Shown one piece after another: positions 1 to 12,632 of a stretch of 64,000 bases of DNA. The DNA is taken from positions 29,836-93,835 of the forward strand of contig JADGJT010000017.1 of assembly GCA_027604005.1 (NCBI GenBank). Reading direction: 5' to 3'. The position numbers and the translations under genes are program-made. A model generated the notes under the pieces. The model was not told the origin of the DNA. It did not search any database and was given only the letters and a program-made list of their open reading frames with translations. Origin of the DNA: Dinochytrium kinnereticum. Taxonomy: Eukaryota > Chytridiomycota > Chytridiomycetes > Chytridiales > Chytridiaceae. The first letter of the stretch is position 1, and each line of letters begins with the position of its first letter.

Positions 1-3000
1 AAAAGTTAGGAGAATGGGAAATCCTCACGGATTCCATTTATGCCGATTTTGATGGGGACCTTACGCAGATATGGACAGATGAGAAAAGTGAATTGTATCT
101 AGCCTACCTGTTTAAGGGGTTACTGATAAGAGCTGCCTCAAACCCGAAAGATCGTACGTATGGTTTGCTAGAGATATATCTGATAATTTCTTCAGATCGC
201 AAGCATCTCCAAGATTTTCTTGATTATGCTAGAGGTGATCTGGCGAGACGGTAAGTTTTGCGTGTCTTCATAGCACCGCATATTAAAAATTTATAGAACT
301 AAACTTGAAGACCTTTTACCCTATGGTAATCTCTCGTTTACGAATTATCTAATTATCTAATTGAAAAAAGAACTTGCATGCGAAGCTTTTTTGAAGTCTG
401 ACTATAACCTAAGCAGATACTTTGTTCATAAAGCGATTTTGGGATTTTTAAGCTCTTTTTCAAGTCTCCAGGCATCGGCTACAGGTGCTAGACTGGATCT
501 CCTAGGAAAACTGCAGCCGGTAAATATATAGAGTATGAATTTCATTAAATCATCAGATTTGTGAATTGAGAGAATGCCTTGACGTCTTAAATAGTGGACA
601 ATCAAACTCTAGCGTCATCAGCATTTTGGATAAATGGCGCAGCCGGTAAAGTGCGTAGATAGCTCGCATCTCATGCAGACTAGATTTCCTTCGTTCAAAC
701 TCGACCTTATTGAAGTGTGGGATGAGACGTTGACAGCACGAAAGTGGATGATGCAGAAACTTTTTAAAGGGGCCGTATCCAACATGAAGAGAGTCAAGGA
801 GGAGCATTTGACGGTACAATACTTAGCGACTGCAAAGGCTGCCAGAAAGCAGCATCTGTTTTCGGTTGCGGAGAGATGGCTAGCAGCAATTGAGCGGTCT
901 TCGGGGTCATTCCACCCAGATTTCAGCTATGAGTACTGCAAGTTGATTCTCCAGAAGTTTGCGCAGGAACATGACATTAAGTTAAAGGTGGAGCTTATTG
1001 ATAACGCTCTGCGTCATCTTTCTTTCTTCAAGGTAAACGAGACATTCTCAAAGGCGGCTCGATAAAAAACCGACTCTTAACTCTGGCCCATTAACAATAC
1101 GTCCCACAGCATGATATCCTAGCTCTTGATGAAATGACGAAAGGCCGTTTTCAGATTCTGCAGCTAGGCGTCCGAGAACGTCTTGTTCATTTTGTTTCAG
1201 GAAGCGATTCGGAAAGGGTGGTGGCAGCCATGCGAAGTCACCGAACAGTATTCACAAGCGAGATTGATGGATATTTAGGACTGGATGCCATTATAAAACA
1301 TCTGTCAGCAACCTCTCTGGCAGAGAGTTGGGGTGAGCATGATCTAGGTATAGATCTAGGCGACAAAGAGGTATTTCACTTAGTCAAATTCATAGCTCTG
1401 TATTCTAAATTAAAATGAGGCCCTTAAAACACGCCAAAAATACTATTACAAATTCTCGAGCTTCTTGGATAGAATCCTTCGTGCCTTTGAATCTAATAGT
1501 ATCTCGGAGGTGGGTTATAACGCTTTTTCTGTTACGGTTTTACTGAAAGCCATGTGGAATTTAGAAATCATTCAATGCCGATCAGGTCGTCCAAGGCGTC
1601 ATTACAGGTGTTCTTCGGTCAATGCGTAGTGGGTCGCTTAAGGCGACTGACTTGTTTCCGCGTTTGTTACAAATAATTGAACTTTATGACACGAGTATTG
1701 ATGCGTTTTCGCAGGAGGTAACCTTTTCATCTTGCTTTCTGCTTTCTTCAACCTAACCGGGATGTAGTCTGCCAATATTCCCACATGGATGTTTCTGAAA
1801 TGGCTTCCCCAAATGACCGCGCTAATGGATAAGAAGAGTTGGGAGAAGGTGTATTCTATTTTAAAGAAGGTTGCCGAAGTTTACCCCGACGCTCTTCGAT
1901 TCCCGTTCAACATCAGTTGCGAGCAGTATAATATAGATAGGATAGACCAAAAGAATAAGATCGCGATCGATTCTCTTAGAGGAATTTTGGACTCTCCGAT
2001 GGTTTCGACTCTTATTCGTGAACTTCGCCGACTTCAGGATCCGATTCATCTGTTTAAAGATTGCTGCGAGCGGATTGAGGTAGGAGTCTAATGCTGCTTG
2101 ACGGGGGTGATTTGCTGTGCCCGCAATTTCCGCTCTGTAGGACTTTTTTTAAAACCTTTTTGATTCAGGCTCTTATCGCATCACAGGAGGTTCATAAGAG
2201 ATCAAAGATAGTAGATGAGCTAAAGGCCTTTGAAAGCATTTGCCTTGAAAAACGCGGCGGCATTGGACTTATTGATATCCTTATTTGACGGCTTCCTTTA
2301 ACCTTTAATCATGTATTATCCTTAACCGCCTCAGAACGCAAAGCATTCAGCGCCAAACATAGCTCGGAACTTTTGAAGATCATCAGTAAGAGAATTTTAG
2401 CAAGTTGAGCTAATCTTTTCGCTATAATTCAGAGCGTTTCGAAACTGAGGAAGAGAAAAGGTTTCCTGACATTCTGAAAACTCTGGCAGGGTACAAAGCC
2501 AAAATCGGAGGTGAAGGAGAGTCAAAGGCAGGAGTAAACGACCTTAAAAGCTTTTCATTCTGGCTTGAGGCCTATCATTCGGCTAATTTTAAGGTTGGCT
2601 TTTCTCATTTTGACTTTCTGAAGTATGCAGAGAAGTTTAACTACCTTTTGTTTCAGGGCTCGGAGACAGTTGAAATACCTGGTCAGTATGATGGGGAAAT
2701 CAAGCCGGATATACGTTGTCACGCGAAGATTCTTCGATTCTCTCCTAGTGTTTTGGTTATGTCGTCAATGAGGAGGCCTAAGCGGTTGAAAATGGTCGGC
2801 GACGATGAAAAATCTTACCCATGGCTCGTAAAGGTAATATCTCATGAATGAACAATATTGATTGAGAAAGGGAGGGGAAGATCTACGTCTCGATCAACGT
2901 ATTCAGCAAATGTTTGCGATTATGAACAAGTTGATGGGTATGAACTCATTCTGTGTGCGCAGTCGGATATCTTTGATCACTTACAAGGTATTATGATATG

Positions 3001-4478
3001 TGCTTCATATTTGTTTTATTTGCTGGCGCTAAGCACTCTGTTAGGTTATTCCGATGAGCAATAGTTTGGGTATCATTGAGTGGGTAGATGGGACAAAGCC
3101 TTTAAAAGCTTGTATGGCTGAAGGCGAAGGATTTGATAGTGCCTTTAAAGGTGCCCAAAAGGTTTACAGCGAGTTTATTAAGGGTTACGGGAAATCCAAC
3201 CAACCAATCGTTTCATGTAATCTAACGATTTCCTACTTCAGCTGTTTTTAAAGGATAACCTTTTCTCCTGCCTATTCCAACTTTCTTAACACCTCCTTTT
3301 TTATCCTTTGAATAATATAGGCTTTGATCCTTACCTTCAAACTGCGAAACGCGCTGATGTCTTAAAGACAATGGAAACCCTATATGCACGCACACATCGA
3401 TCGTATTTGACCGAGTTTTTGCAGAAACTTTCATCTTCCCCAGAGGCCTATTTTGAAATGCGACTGAATTTCTCAAACAGCCTTGCAGCTCTCAACATCT
3501 GCTCGTACCTGCTCGGTATTCTTCTATTTTGTTTTCTCCTTAAACTCAACAATTTCTTTTTAGGAATCGGCGACCGGCATTTGGATAACTTCTTGGTTGA
3601 TTTGAAGTGGTATGCTATGGAAATCCTTGCTTTCGGCGTTTAATGATATTTTATCAGCGGTCAGATCATTGGGATTGATTTCGGCCATGCATTTGGGTAG
3701 GCTTTAGATTCGAGTCGTTTTTTCCTTGTTTACAACATATAAAAGGTCGGCCACAGAAGTTCTTCCTGTCCCAGAGCTCGTTCCTTTCCGTCTAACAAAG
3801 CAAATGGAACGTCTTATGGAGCCTCTTGGTGTTGCAGTCATGCTTAAGCGCCCTATGACACATGTACTATCAGGTAGACTTTGTCGTATATCCAGGGCTA
3901 ACTTGTTTTTTGCAGCGATTCAAGAAGGAAAAGCAAATTTATTGAACGCCCTCGATATCTTTGCAAAGGAGCCCTTAATTGAGTGGAGGAAGTTTGCAGC
4001 TAATCTTGCGAAACGGCAAGGTAGACCCTCGTTGCCTGCATTTGCGAAAAATGACTTTTCTCAGCCAAGCATGCGAACTCTCAAGAATCAGTTGACCAAT
4101 CCTCCTCCTACGCTGTCCCAGAATGGTACCCACAGAAAAAACTTGCAATAGCCGCTCGAAAGCTTGACCTGGAGAACCCCATATGTGAGATTGGCAAACC
4201 CAAAACAAAGACAAAAACACACTCCATATGCTCAGCTATTAATACCCTATGCTTTACATACAGATATCACTCTCGACGAACTTTCAGCCGGACACGAGAA
4301 GAAGAAATTCTTCAAAAATGTAAGGAATGTTGTGTTGGGTGAACCAGGTGCCTGCCAGAGAAGTACTTTCCCCAAAACTTGTCAGTCTGCTGCTGATCAA
4401 GTTGAATGCTTGATTGATCTCGCGACGGATCCAGATGTACTGGGGAGAGCCTGGTTGGGGTGGTCGCCATGGATGTGA
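1..4478 (+). CDS. PRKDC: DNA-dependent protein kinase catalytic subunit (DNA-PKcs), 3' part
   Basis: Giant PI3K-like protein kinase that acts with Ku at DNA double-strand breaks in nuclear end joining. Only the C-terminal part (FAT, kinase, FATC) is in the window; the 5' end lies upstream. More than ten short introns are needed. Seen in order: FAT helices (coding around 684-2080); the motif EIPGQYDG and the ATP-lysine segment MRRPKRL near 2670-2790; GGEDLR/DQR after the next intron; the catalytic loop GIGDRHLDNF at about 3564; the Mg-binding IGIDFGHAFG at about 3676; then SATEVLPVPELVPFRL. The protein ends LGRAWLGWSPWM, close to the LGRTWEGWEPWM end of vertebrate DNA-PKcs. That tail and the VPELVPFRL block separate it from ATM, ATR, SMG1, TOR and TRRAP. 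Kinase residues look intact. It is convergent with BBS7, 137 bp away. The stretch around 4020-4120 is probably an intron. Confidence 0.93.
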
Positions 4479-4615
4479 ATTGCTTTTTGGCGTTATATGT
4501 TGAATTATAGCCCAATATTGCATGTACATGTTCTGATGTATTTTTATTAAATTGCACATGAAACAATTACTTTGACCTAAATCATAAATGTCTCGTCAAA
4601 TATCTTTGTCCGTTG

Positions 4616-7600
4616 TTAGAAGAACGATGTAAACTTGTTTACCTCCTTTATACCGTATACTGGAAACGTGCCAGTTGATTTTGCAATTTGAATGCCTTCT
4701 TTCAAATACGCCTTGAGCTGTTGACTCCCATTCGCGGGGATTCCACTCAATGCAGCAGCACTACTATAGAAAGCCTCAACCATCCTAATAACACCAAGAA
4801 AATCAATATATAGCTGAAAAGCCGCTTTACAAGAACCAAAACCACCAACCTAGCAATTTTTTCAATCCTCTCCTCAGCAGCTTTATAAGACTCCTCAATC
4901 TCTACCCTCCCTAGAAATATTCTTTCCAATTTCTCATCCAAAAACTCTAATCTCCCATCTTCATTCGCAACAAGGTCTTTAACAGCTTCACATAGCATTG
5001 AATCGCCGCAGATTTCACCGTACCCAAACAACTCATCAAGATAATCTTGTAATGTACGGTGGATTCCAGGAAGGTCGATTTTAACGCTAATGTCAATTTT
5101 GCGTCGACGTCCTGAGGCGATTTGCTTTAAAGCACTGCGGAGATATGAGATTGTTAGGAGAGAATTCGAGTCGACGTGGAGGAAGCCTTTTCTGTTAGGG
5201 TTAAGTTAAACCGTATAGGGGCTCAAAGATGAGTACCTTAGGTCGCAGGCTATAAGTGAATTCGCAATAGGGTTTTTGAAAAAGTATTTTACTTCTTTGA
5301 CGTCTGAGGCTGGAGGTCTTTTACAGGGAAAATGGATTAGAAAAATGCTGGGACGAGTTTGTACTGGCGCTTTGGCCTTACTTTTCGGGTAGCCCTTCAA
5401 AGCACCCCGATAGCCACGAATGCATCTCGCCGATTGAGATTTCACATTTGAGAGTAAGCTTATTGTTACACGTTGCCCTAATGATTGAAAAACGTTGCAA
5501 GTAAATATAAGTAGGGATTGAATTGAGCTGGTTAATCGCCTCTCCAAGACTAACAATAAATCTATAACCTACCTCTGCTCGTCTGACAAAAAATGGACTC
5601 TCTCGTGCATGCCTAAAGCTTTCACAGCATGCTTCTCCTCAGAAAAACCGGACAATGCTACAGCGTAAATCGTCAAATAACCTTGCATGCCTTCCGACGC
5701 GAATATCTATAAGAGTTAGTAATTAAATAGCCATTGCCTTATCCTACTTTAACTGCTGCTGAAGACAGCTCGTTGTTACATTGGATAGTTGTTACGTATT
5801 TTGGCTTTACGGAAAGTCAGGGGATATTCGAGGAAAGAGGGCTTACAGTTTCGTACTCGGTGCTAACGGAGAGTGCCAGTATGGATTTTTTAGAGGTTGT
5901 GCTTGTTTGATAAGGCAACGGAAGGTCAGATTCTAGAACGACGCAGTTTAAACTGCAATCCGCTTCGACGATCAGCGTGAGACAGTCTTCGCTGAAGTTT
6001 GGGACTAAACGCGATTTGACAGAAATCTGCATCAATAATTAGCACTCTAGTTGAAAATAATTAAGAGCTCTAATACATGGAAGAAAATAGGATAAGGACT
6101 CACATTGCTGCATGGCACTAACGGGACATTTTGCTCGACGATGTGACTCTTCACTGTTGCTTTTACGTCGGTAACATGCGGCGTGTTCAGAGGCTTCGTG
6201 ACGAGACTGCACCTCATGGGTGGAGGTGGAAGCGGTGACGCCTTCCGGTTTTCAATCTGCAATGGCGCCTGCAGCTTTGGAAGTCTCGCCCCATTTGTCA
6301 ACGCCGTTTTCCCAATTAAAGACGCCCTGCTCTCCCCCGCCAAATTTAACCCAGCCAAACTCTGCAAAGTGCTCTGATGAGTTTCAGCGGTAGTCACCGG
6401 GACTTCGAGATCCCCGATTTGGAAATGGAGGAAAAGTATTTTGCCTGATCGAAGCGATACTAGGATGAAGGGTTTGTCTTTTGAGCTCAGACCTAGTAAC
6501 GCGTTGGAGATTGATCCGGTAACGTCAGTTTCATGGACCATAGCCGGACCGACTTCGTTAAGTTTACGGATGTTTTTGATGGAGTAGACTTGGATAATTC
6601 CATCTTCTCTTCCAATAATCAGGTCAAGTCTTTCTGATTTTGAGGACGTCCTGGAAGAGAGGCTTGTAATAGACAAAGAAAAGCCTATGTCGCCTTTTCG
6701 GATGTCTATCCCTGTCGCGTAGGTGTTGACACTCCACAGAAATTTGAAAGAATCTGCTGAGAGGGATATGCAGTTTAGCTCCCCTTTTGCGGTTCCACAG
6801 AGAAGACTAGATTTAGTGGGTTAGGGTTAGTTTAAATTAGAATATTTGTTTTCATACATATCTATGCCTTCGATTGAGTCAACTGTGTGAATAGCCGTTG
6901 GTTTTGATGCCAACGGGATCTCTATAAGAACAGCCGCACCCTTCAATAAAAGAGTTATCGGCCGCGACAATTGCATTTAGGTTACCTGAACAACCCTAAC
7001 GCAATTATCCTCACATCCAAGCGCGACCGCCCCCTTCCCGTTGCCAAAATAAGTCAGCAAGCTCATGCAGATTATTAACTCTAACGAAGAGCATTAAATT
7101 CTCCTGATATGGGAATGGCCAGGTCTACCTCCACACTGATAACATCCAGCATCCTTCTGATTAACATAGGAATTGTAAAGATAATTTGTCACCACATGAA
7201 GATGGTTTGAATCGCTTGAAATCAGCTTCATAGTTTGTGCTAGATTTGTTTCGAATCGAGATACGTTTTTGCCCTGATGAAAAGGGCGGTTATACTTGGG
7301 AAACATTGGGGGACGTACTTTGAAATCATAAGATGCAACAGCATGCCCTGAGGCTATCAGCATCGCATTGCCGTTTGAACTTCTTCTGTCCAGGCATATT
7401 GAGGAGATGGGTGCTTCTAATGTGGTTGACCATATGATCTGTAATCATAAGTAGAGGGGTGAGTGTGAGCTCTTTCTCTGCACATTTAACAAACCTTTGT
7501 ATCAAAGAGGTCAAATGACACAAATGAGAGTTTACCAGCTTCATCACCCACCACGAAATCCAGTGACCCGAAATCCTCCATCGGCACAGCACCTTTTGGC

Positions 7601-7836
7601 GATGCGCCTAGGCTGTGCCGGGTATCGAGGGTCTCCTCGGACACAAAGGTCGACCGTGTCAGCATTGTTTCTCCCCCATGAATCTGCCCATCCTGTTGCA
7701 CCGCAGGTTCCGGCTCTCTTTCAGGAGAAGATGGCGACGGTGAATGGGCTCTTTCCCTCTCTTTCTTTGAACGGGCAATGATGAGGCAGGAGACTCCGAC
7801 CTTGTGGAGGTGACCCACCTCTACAGGAATTGTCAT
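4616..7836 (-). CDS. BBS7: BBSome subunit BBS7
   Basis: Subunit of the BBSome, the coat-like complex that carries membrane proteins into and out of cilia and flagella. The ATG at 7836 leads into VEVGHLHKVGVSC, matching the YLQVGVTS start of animal BBS7. Then follow a propeller strand DFVVGDEAGKLSFVSFD, the segment VSRFETNLAQTMKLISSD (animal: FLSFETNLTESIKAMHISG) with NYLYNSY, then LLCGTAKGELNCISL and LDLIIGREDGIIQVYS (animal: DLLVGRDDGMVEVYS), and the GAE-like strand CLTLIVEADCSLNCVVLESD. A coiled helical C-terminus (LDEKLERIFLG...) reads through a final short exon to TAA at 4616-4618. Several short introns interrupt it. A low-complexity Ser/Pro/Glu insert lies between the first two propeller strands (about 7700-7790). 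The C-terminal tail after the helices is not recognisably like the animal one. Presence implies a motile flagellated stage. Confidence 0.9.
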
Positions 7837-8238
7837 TTGCGACGTTTTAGTCCCAAAAGTTGTGCTTACGTATGAACACCCTCTGCGCTCTTTTAAAACG
7901 AGGCTAGAGGATGGATGAGCTCACACGCACTGTGAGGATGCGTTTGGAATCAATGGAGATCTTCCCTTTCACAAGACACTCCAGTTTGGTAGCACATGGC
8001 ATTCAGTCGAGGATGCTGGTGATTTGCTAACAGTCTCTTTGCATCGCAATGCGATGCCTCCGCCAACAGCAGGCCATCCCATCTAACCTCCTCGAGATGC
8101 TGAGGCCGTGGGAAGGAAGCTTGGGGATGCAAGTTGTCACGAGAGGTGCCAGAGATGACAAATCCAGCTCAGGGCGGATAAAAGCCCCCTTTATTCATTC
8201 ATTCCTTCCGATCCCTTTCAGCTCAGCCAGCAACGATC
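7837..8238. promoter_or_regulatory. Divergent intergenic region between BBS7 and the OYE gene
   Basis: About 400 bp between two divergent start codons, so both promoters should be here. No convincing gene, tRNA or repeat is seen. The last 100 bp upstream of the OYE start is pyrimidine-rich, as expected for a 5' leader. Confidence 0.5.
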
Positions 8239-9700
8239 ATGACCGCCGACGCTCTGTTCCAGCCTTTGAAACTGGGGAGATACCTCCTCAAGCATCGCAT
8301 CGTCCTCGCCCCCCTAACGTGTGTAAATGGATGTTGTGCTGTTGGATCTATGCTTACAGCTGCTTCTGCTTTGGCTCATACAGGAGGTGCCGTGGAGACG
8401 ATAACGAGCCCACAGACCGCATGGTAACTTACTATGAGCAGAGGGCTAGTGATGGAGGGCTTTTAATCACCGAGGGTGCTCCGATTACTCCTGAGGCGAG
8501 GTAATTGCCCATTGGATTACGATCTTAACTAAGGTTTCATTATTCATAAGATCTCACTTCACCATCCCATCGATTTACAAACAATCGCATGTGGAGGGCT
8601 GGAAGAAGGTCACCGAGGTGAGGATATTTGGGCTGCTGTGGAACAGTGGTTGCTGATTCTTCGCATTTTTATCTTTTTTCCAGGCAGTCCATGCCAAAGG
8701 CGGGTTCATTTTCATGCAACTTTGGTAAGATGCTTCTATCACGTCCTTGTTGATCAAAGCCCTGCACTGACTATTACAATGTAAAGGCATGTGGGAAGGA
8801 GCTCACATTCAGCGTACGATCCCAAGGGAAGGCCGCCTGCATCCTCTGCCCCTGCTGCCAAGACTGGCATGGCCATGACTCCTTCTGGGCCCCAGCCTTT
8901 TGAAGTTCCCCGCGCCCTGACCCGGGAAGAAGTCAAGGAGGTCGTTCAGGAGTGAGTCCTGTCGCACTACATTCATTGGACTAACTGACTACAAAAGTTA
9001 TGCGGAAGCCGCCCGAAAGGCAATTGAAGCTGGCTTCGATGGTGTGGAGATTCACAGTGCTAATGTAACTCTAACAGTTTATTCAATGTTTTGCGTGATA
9101 TCTTATTAAAACATGCTTCGTTAGGGCTATCTTCTCGACCAGTTTATCAATGACAACATCAACGTTGGCAGGAATGATGAGTACGGTGGGACGGTTGAGA
9201 ATCGCATAAGATTCTCCTACGAAGTTGCCGCGGCTTGTGCAAAGGCCATCGGTGGAGACCGTGTTGGGATCCGACTCTCTCCTTGGTCTACTTTCGGGGG
9301 CATGGGTGATTCTGATCCTATCACGACCTGGACCACATTGCTCAAGGAAATTAACAAGCTTGACATTGCTTATGTTCACCTTACCGAGGCTAGGGTGGAT
9401 GGTGCATCGGATAAAAGCGGTGAGGTTGAGGAAGTCAAGACTTTGAAACCATTCAGGGAGGTTTATAACGGCGTCTTTATGAGCGCTGGAGGATTCCTTC
9501 CTGACAGTGCTGAGGCCGCGGTGGCAAGAAATGATGCTGATTGCGTTGCTTTTGGAAGGTACTTTATCTCCAACCCTGATCTACCGTCCCGTATTAGAAA
9601 CGGAGTCGCTCTCACCCCTTATGACCGCAGTACTTTTTACACCCATGGAGTGGAGGGATACACTGACTACTCTTTCGCCGAAACTGCCACCAAAATGTAA
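8239..9700 (+). CDS. Old yellow enzyme family NADH:flavin oxidoreductase
   Basis: FMN-dependent ene-reductase of the old yellow enzyme / 12-oxophytodienoate reductase group, which reduces C=C bonds of enones with NAD(P)H; probably cytosolic or peroxisomal. The ATG at 8239 gives MTADALFQPLKLGRYLLKHR. Intron 1 (8319-8383) splices LAPLT to RCRGDDNEPTDRM, giving the family block LAPLTRxRxxxxxPT. Seen next: YYEQRASDGGLLITEG; GGFIFMQLWHVGR (FMN site); the substrate-binding pair in EIHSANGYLLDQF (H..N, then Tyr); YGGTVENRIRF; GVFMSAGGF; and DCVAFGRYFISNPDL near the C-terminus. About five short introns; the length (about 370 residues) is usual. It starts a run of three close + strand genes. The physiological substrate cannot be told from sequence. 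Confidence 0.92.
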
Positions 9701-9864
9701 AACCCCTCAAGATTAATAAATAAAAGCGACCTGTTTAACATCACTTCAAGTGTAAACTGGACAGTCTCGCACCCGAAAACCGATGCAAGAAAAATTGCCG
9801 CTTGCTTCCATTCCCGAAAGTGTTCCGCACCCGCTTTGCCCCCCTCATATCCACTAGACTCACC

Positions 9865-11658
9865 ATGACCGTTGCGCAGAGCTCATCCTATGCCAAGGTA
9901 GCAGCCTTGAACCGCCTTAAGACTTTAAAGAACTTGGGGGCAACGGATGGGGCTGTTTACTTGAAGGGTGGGTCGATTACTTGCAGGAGATGGACTGACA
10001 CGGAGGAGCCGTTTCGACAGGAATCGAACTTCTTGTACGTTTTCATGTTGCTTTAATGGGTTCAATAATTCTGGCATTGGAGAGTGTTTTTGTCATTCGT
10101 TGCTGATGCCATTTACTTTCGTCGCCACAGCTACTTAACCGGTGTCGAAGATCCGGACTGCCACCTCGTAATGTCGCTTATGACCAAAGAATCTACGCTG
10201 CTAGTCCCTCGATACGATGATGACCACACGCTCTGGTGCGGTGCAACACCGAGTATCGCGGAATTGCAGGCGAAGCATGATATTAAGGTTGTCTTTGCCG
10301 AGGACCTCAAGAGCGTTCTGGCGGAGGCTGCTGGAGACTCTCAAATCGTACACATCATGGATGGAGAAGAAGCACTTCATCAGATGACTAACGTGAAGAC
10401 TGTCTCGGATAAGCTTAGAACGTTGTTTTCACCCCATCTGTTCTATTTTTCATTACTAACCAGGTTTCTTTTTGGCTTTCAGCGCCGTCACCGAAGCCCG
10501 CGTAATCAAATCGGCTGAAGAGATTGAAACAATGCGACGCGCCGGTCGCATCAGCGGTAACGCCCACATTGCTCTCATGAAATCCGTCAAACCGGGTGTC
10601 GGCACCGAACGCGAGCTTCAAGCTCTGTTCACTCACGAATGCACGAAGGCTGGCGCCCAATTCCAAGCCTACACTGGCATTTTTGCAGCTGGGAGAGCTG
10701 GCTCTGTTCTGCATTACACTAAAAACAACGCTCCAATTCCCTCTAACAAGTCTGATCTTGTGCTCGTGGACGCTGCTTGTGAACTTGGGTGCTATGCCAG
10801 TGATATTACGAGGTGTTTCCCTGTCGGTGGGAAGTTTGAGGGAGACTATAAGACAGTCTATGAGATTGTATTGAGGGTGCAGAAGGCGGTCTTGGAGGCT
10901 ATGAAGCCTGGGGTACTTTGGGAGGATATGCATCGATTGGCTGAGCGTGTCACGCTGGATGGGCTAATGGAGGTGATATTTCTATCTTCACGTCTTTATT
11001 CATTTGCATTCGCATGCCTCATATATGTGAGTCTTCCTTTCTGACGTTGTTTTTTTCATAGGCTGGTATCGTAAAGGGTACCAAAGAGGAGCTTCTCAAA
11101 CATCACGTACCCGCCCTTTTCTTCCCTCATGGTACGACATCGTTGCAATGATTTGAAATAGCCTCACCTCCCAATGTTTTTTAGGCCTTGGCCACCTCAT
11201 TGGCATTGATGTTCACGATTGCGGAGGATACCCCGCAGGAGTTGAGAGGATTCAAGAGCCCGGAATTCGATACCTCAGGATGCGTCGCCCTCTTATCCCC
11301 GGAATGGTTAGTTTTTTAGTAGATGATTATGATTGTTGACTGTTTTGGTCTCTCTTCAGGCCGTCACTGTCGAACCTGGCCTTTACTTCGTTGACCCGAT
11401 ACTCGACAAAGCTTTAGGTAAATGCTGCTCACTTTCGGTCGTACTAGTTTATCAACATCCCCTAATTCATTTGCTTATCCAGCCGACCCTGTTCTCAGTG
11501 GTTTCATCAATCTGGAGGTTCTTGCACGCTTCAGGAAGGACGTTGGAGGCGTCAGGATTGAGGATGATGTTATCATTACCGAGACAGGTATTGATAACCT
11601 GACTGGATGGGTCCCTAAAGACGTTGCCGACATTGAAGCAGTCATGGCTGGGCACTAA
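9865..11658 (+). CDS. PEPD: Xaa-Pro dipeptidase (prolidase), peptidase family M24B
   Basis: Metallopeptidase that cleaves X-Pro dipeptides, cytosolic. The ATG at 9865 (context caccATGacc) was preferred over an in-frame TTG at 9802. N-terminal creatinase-like domain: [16 protein letters not shown]. The catalytic pita-bread domain carries all five expected metal ligands: Asp in VLVDAACE, Asp in [10 protein letters not shown], His in [16 protein letters not shown], Glu in [10 protein letters not shown] and Glu in [15 protein letters not shown]. The [10 protein letters not shown] and [15 protein letters not shown] blocks are typical of PEPD rather than of methionine aminopeptidase. About six introns; stop TAA at 11656. 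It lies 164 bp after the OYE gene and 65 bp before the next gene. No targeting signal is evident. Confidence 0.93.
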
Positions 11659-11723
11659 ATAAATATTCATACCATCCCTATTCTCCCGAACCAAAAAATT
11701 TGCCCGAACCTGAAAGTCCAACG

Positions 11724-12439
11724 ATGCCTCCCCCAACCATCGACGCAACAGATGACGGCCCTAAAGGCTTCGACTGGAAACCCTTCCTCCCCAGCATGAT
11801 CATGGGTCAAACACGTCGCCGACTCACTGCAGCTGTTCCGGATACCTTGACCAATAAGCTTGTCTGCGCAGCTGTCGCTGGAGCTGGACAAGCTGCTGTT
11901 GCTTTGTTGTTGAAGGCGCCGTCGGCTTTGGAGAAGCGTCCAGAGGAGATTGCAATTGTTAATTACTACCGGAAGAATCCTTGGGGGGCGATGGCTTTGA
12001 CTATGTTGAGGAACGCGGCAGGGTTTACGGTGTTTTTTGCTGTAGGTGGTGGTTGCATTGTTTGGTGTTATTTTTTTGTTGTTCTTGGTGGTTTCATGTT
12101 GTGATCGCTTTTTGGCAGCTGCTGCCTTGAGAGATCATGATGATGCTGACACAATGTTCGTGTCTGCAGATCTATGACGCCCTAAAAGCCAAACCTGACG
12201 CCGCCAAGAAAGCCATCGAAAAGCTGTTTCGCAACCTTTTTGCAACAATCCTCGCTGTCGCTGGGTACCGACTGACGACCTGGACAATTGACGGAAAGCT
12301 TCCCACTGATGTAAGTCAGTCTGGGAAGCAGGGAGGAAATCCTTATTCAGGTGCTATTCAGAGGTTAAAGACGAGTATGTCTAAGGCTGCTATTTCCATG
12401 GCGGTTATGGATTCTTTTTTGGGAAGGCCTGGATGGTAG
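11724..12439 (+). CDS. Unrecognised protein of about 200 residues
   Basis: Two exons with a clean intron (donor after FFA, acceptor before IYDALK). The ATG at 11724 gives MPPPTIDATDDGPKGFDW. Contents: an acidic start, a small-residue hydrophobic helix (LVCAAVAGAGQAAVALLL), the segment YYRKNPWGAMALTMLRNAAGFTVFF-IYDALK, a basic amphipathic helix, a Gly/Asn/Ser linker and a last helix ending SFLGRPGW. The piece MLRNAAGFTVFF...YDALK faintly recalls the second half of a mitochondrial carrier repeat, but the P-x-[DE]-x-x-[KR] signature is missing, so that family is not claimed. It is probably a small organelle-membrane protein. It is convergent with an Mpv17-type gene 193 bp away. Coding is supported by the intron and codon pattern only. 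Confidence 0.6.
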
Positions 12440-12632
12440 ATTCTATGAGTCGGGATTTGTATATAATGCTGGACGTCTCTTCGGAGTTTCTGTATCGGCT
12501 CGACTATTGTTTTTTGTTTTCTGTGAAGAGTTTGAAATAGCATTTGTTATTTGTGGTTCAATGAGATCTCTTTTTCATTTGTCAGTAATAGATACATGTC
12601 ACTCTTAATTGCTGCTTGTAAAGGATTGATGA

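Noticed and set aside
1..4478. ATM, ATR or TOR instead of DNA-PKcs
   Set aside because: The EIPGQYDG block, LPVPELVPFRL and the GWSPWM end are specific to DNA-PKcs; the FATC ends of the other families differ.
11724..12439. Mitochondrial carrier
   Set aside because: Only one vague half-repeat and no P-x-[DE]-x-x-[KR] signature; far too short for a carrier.
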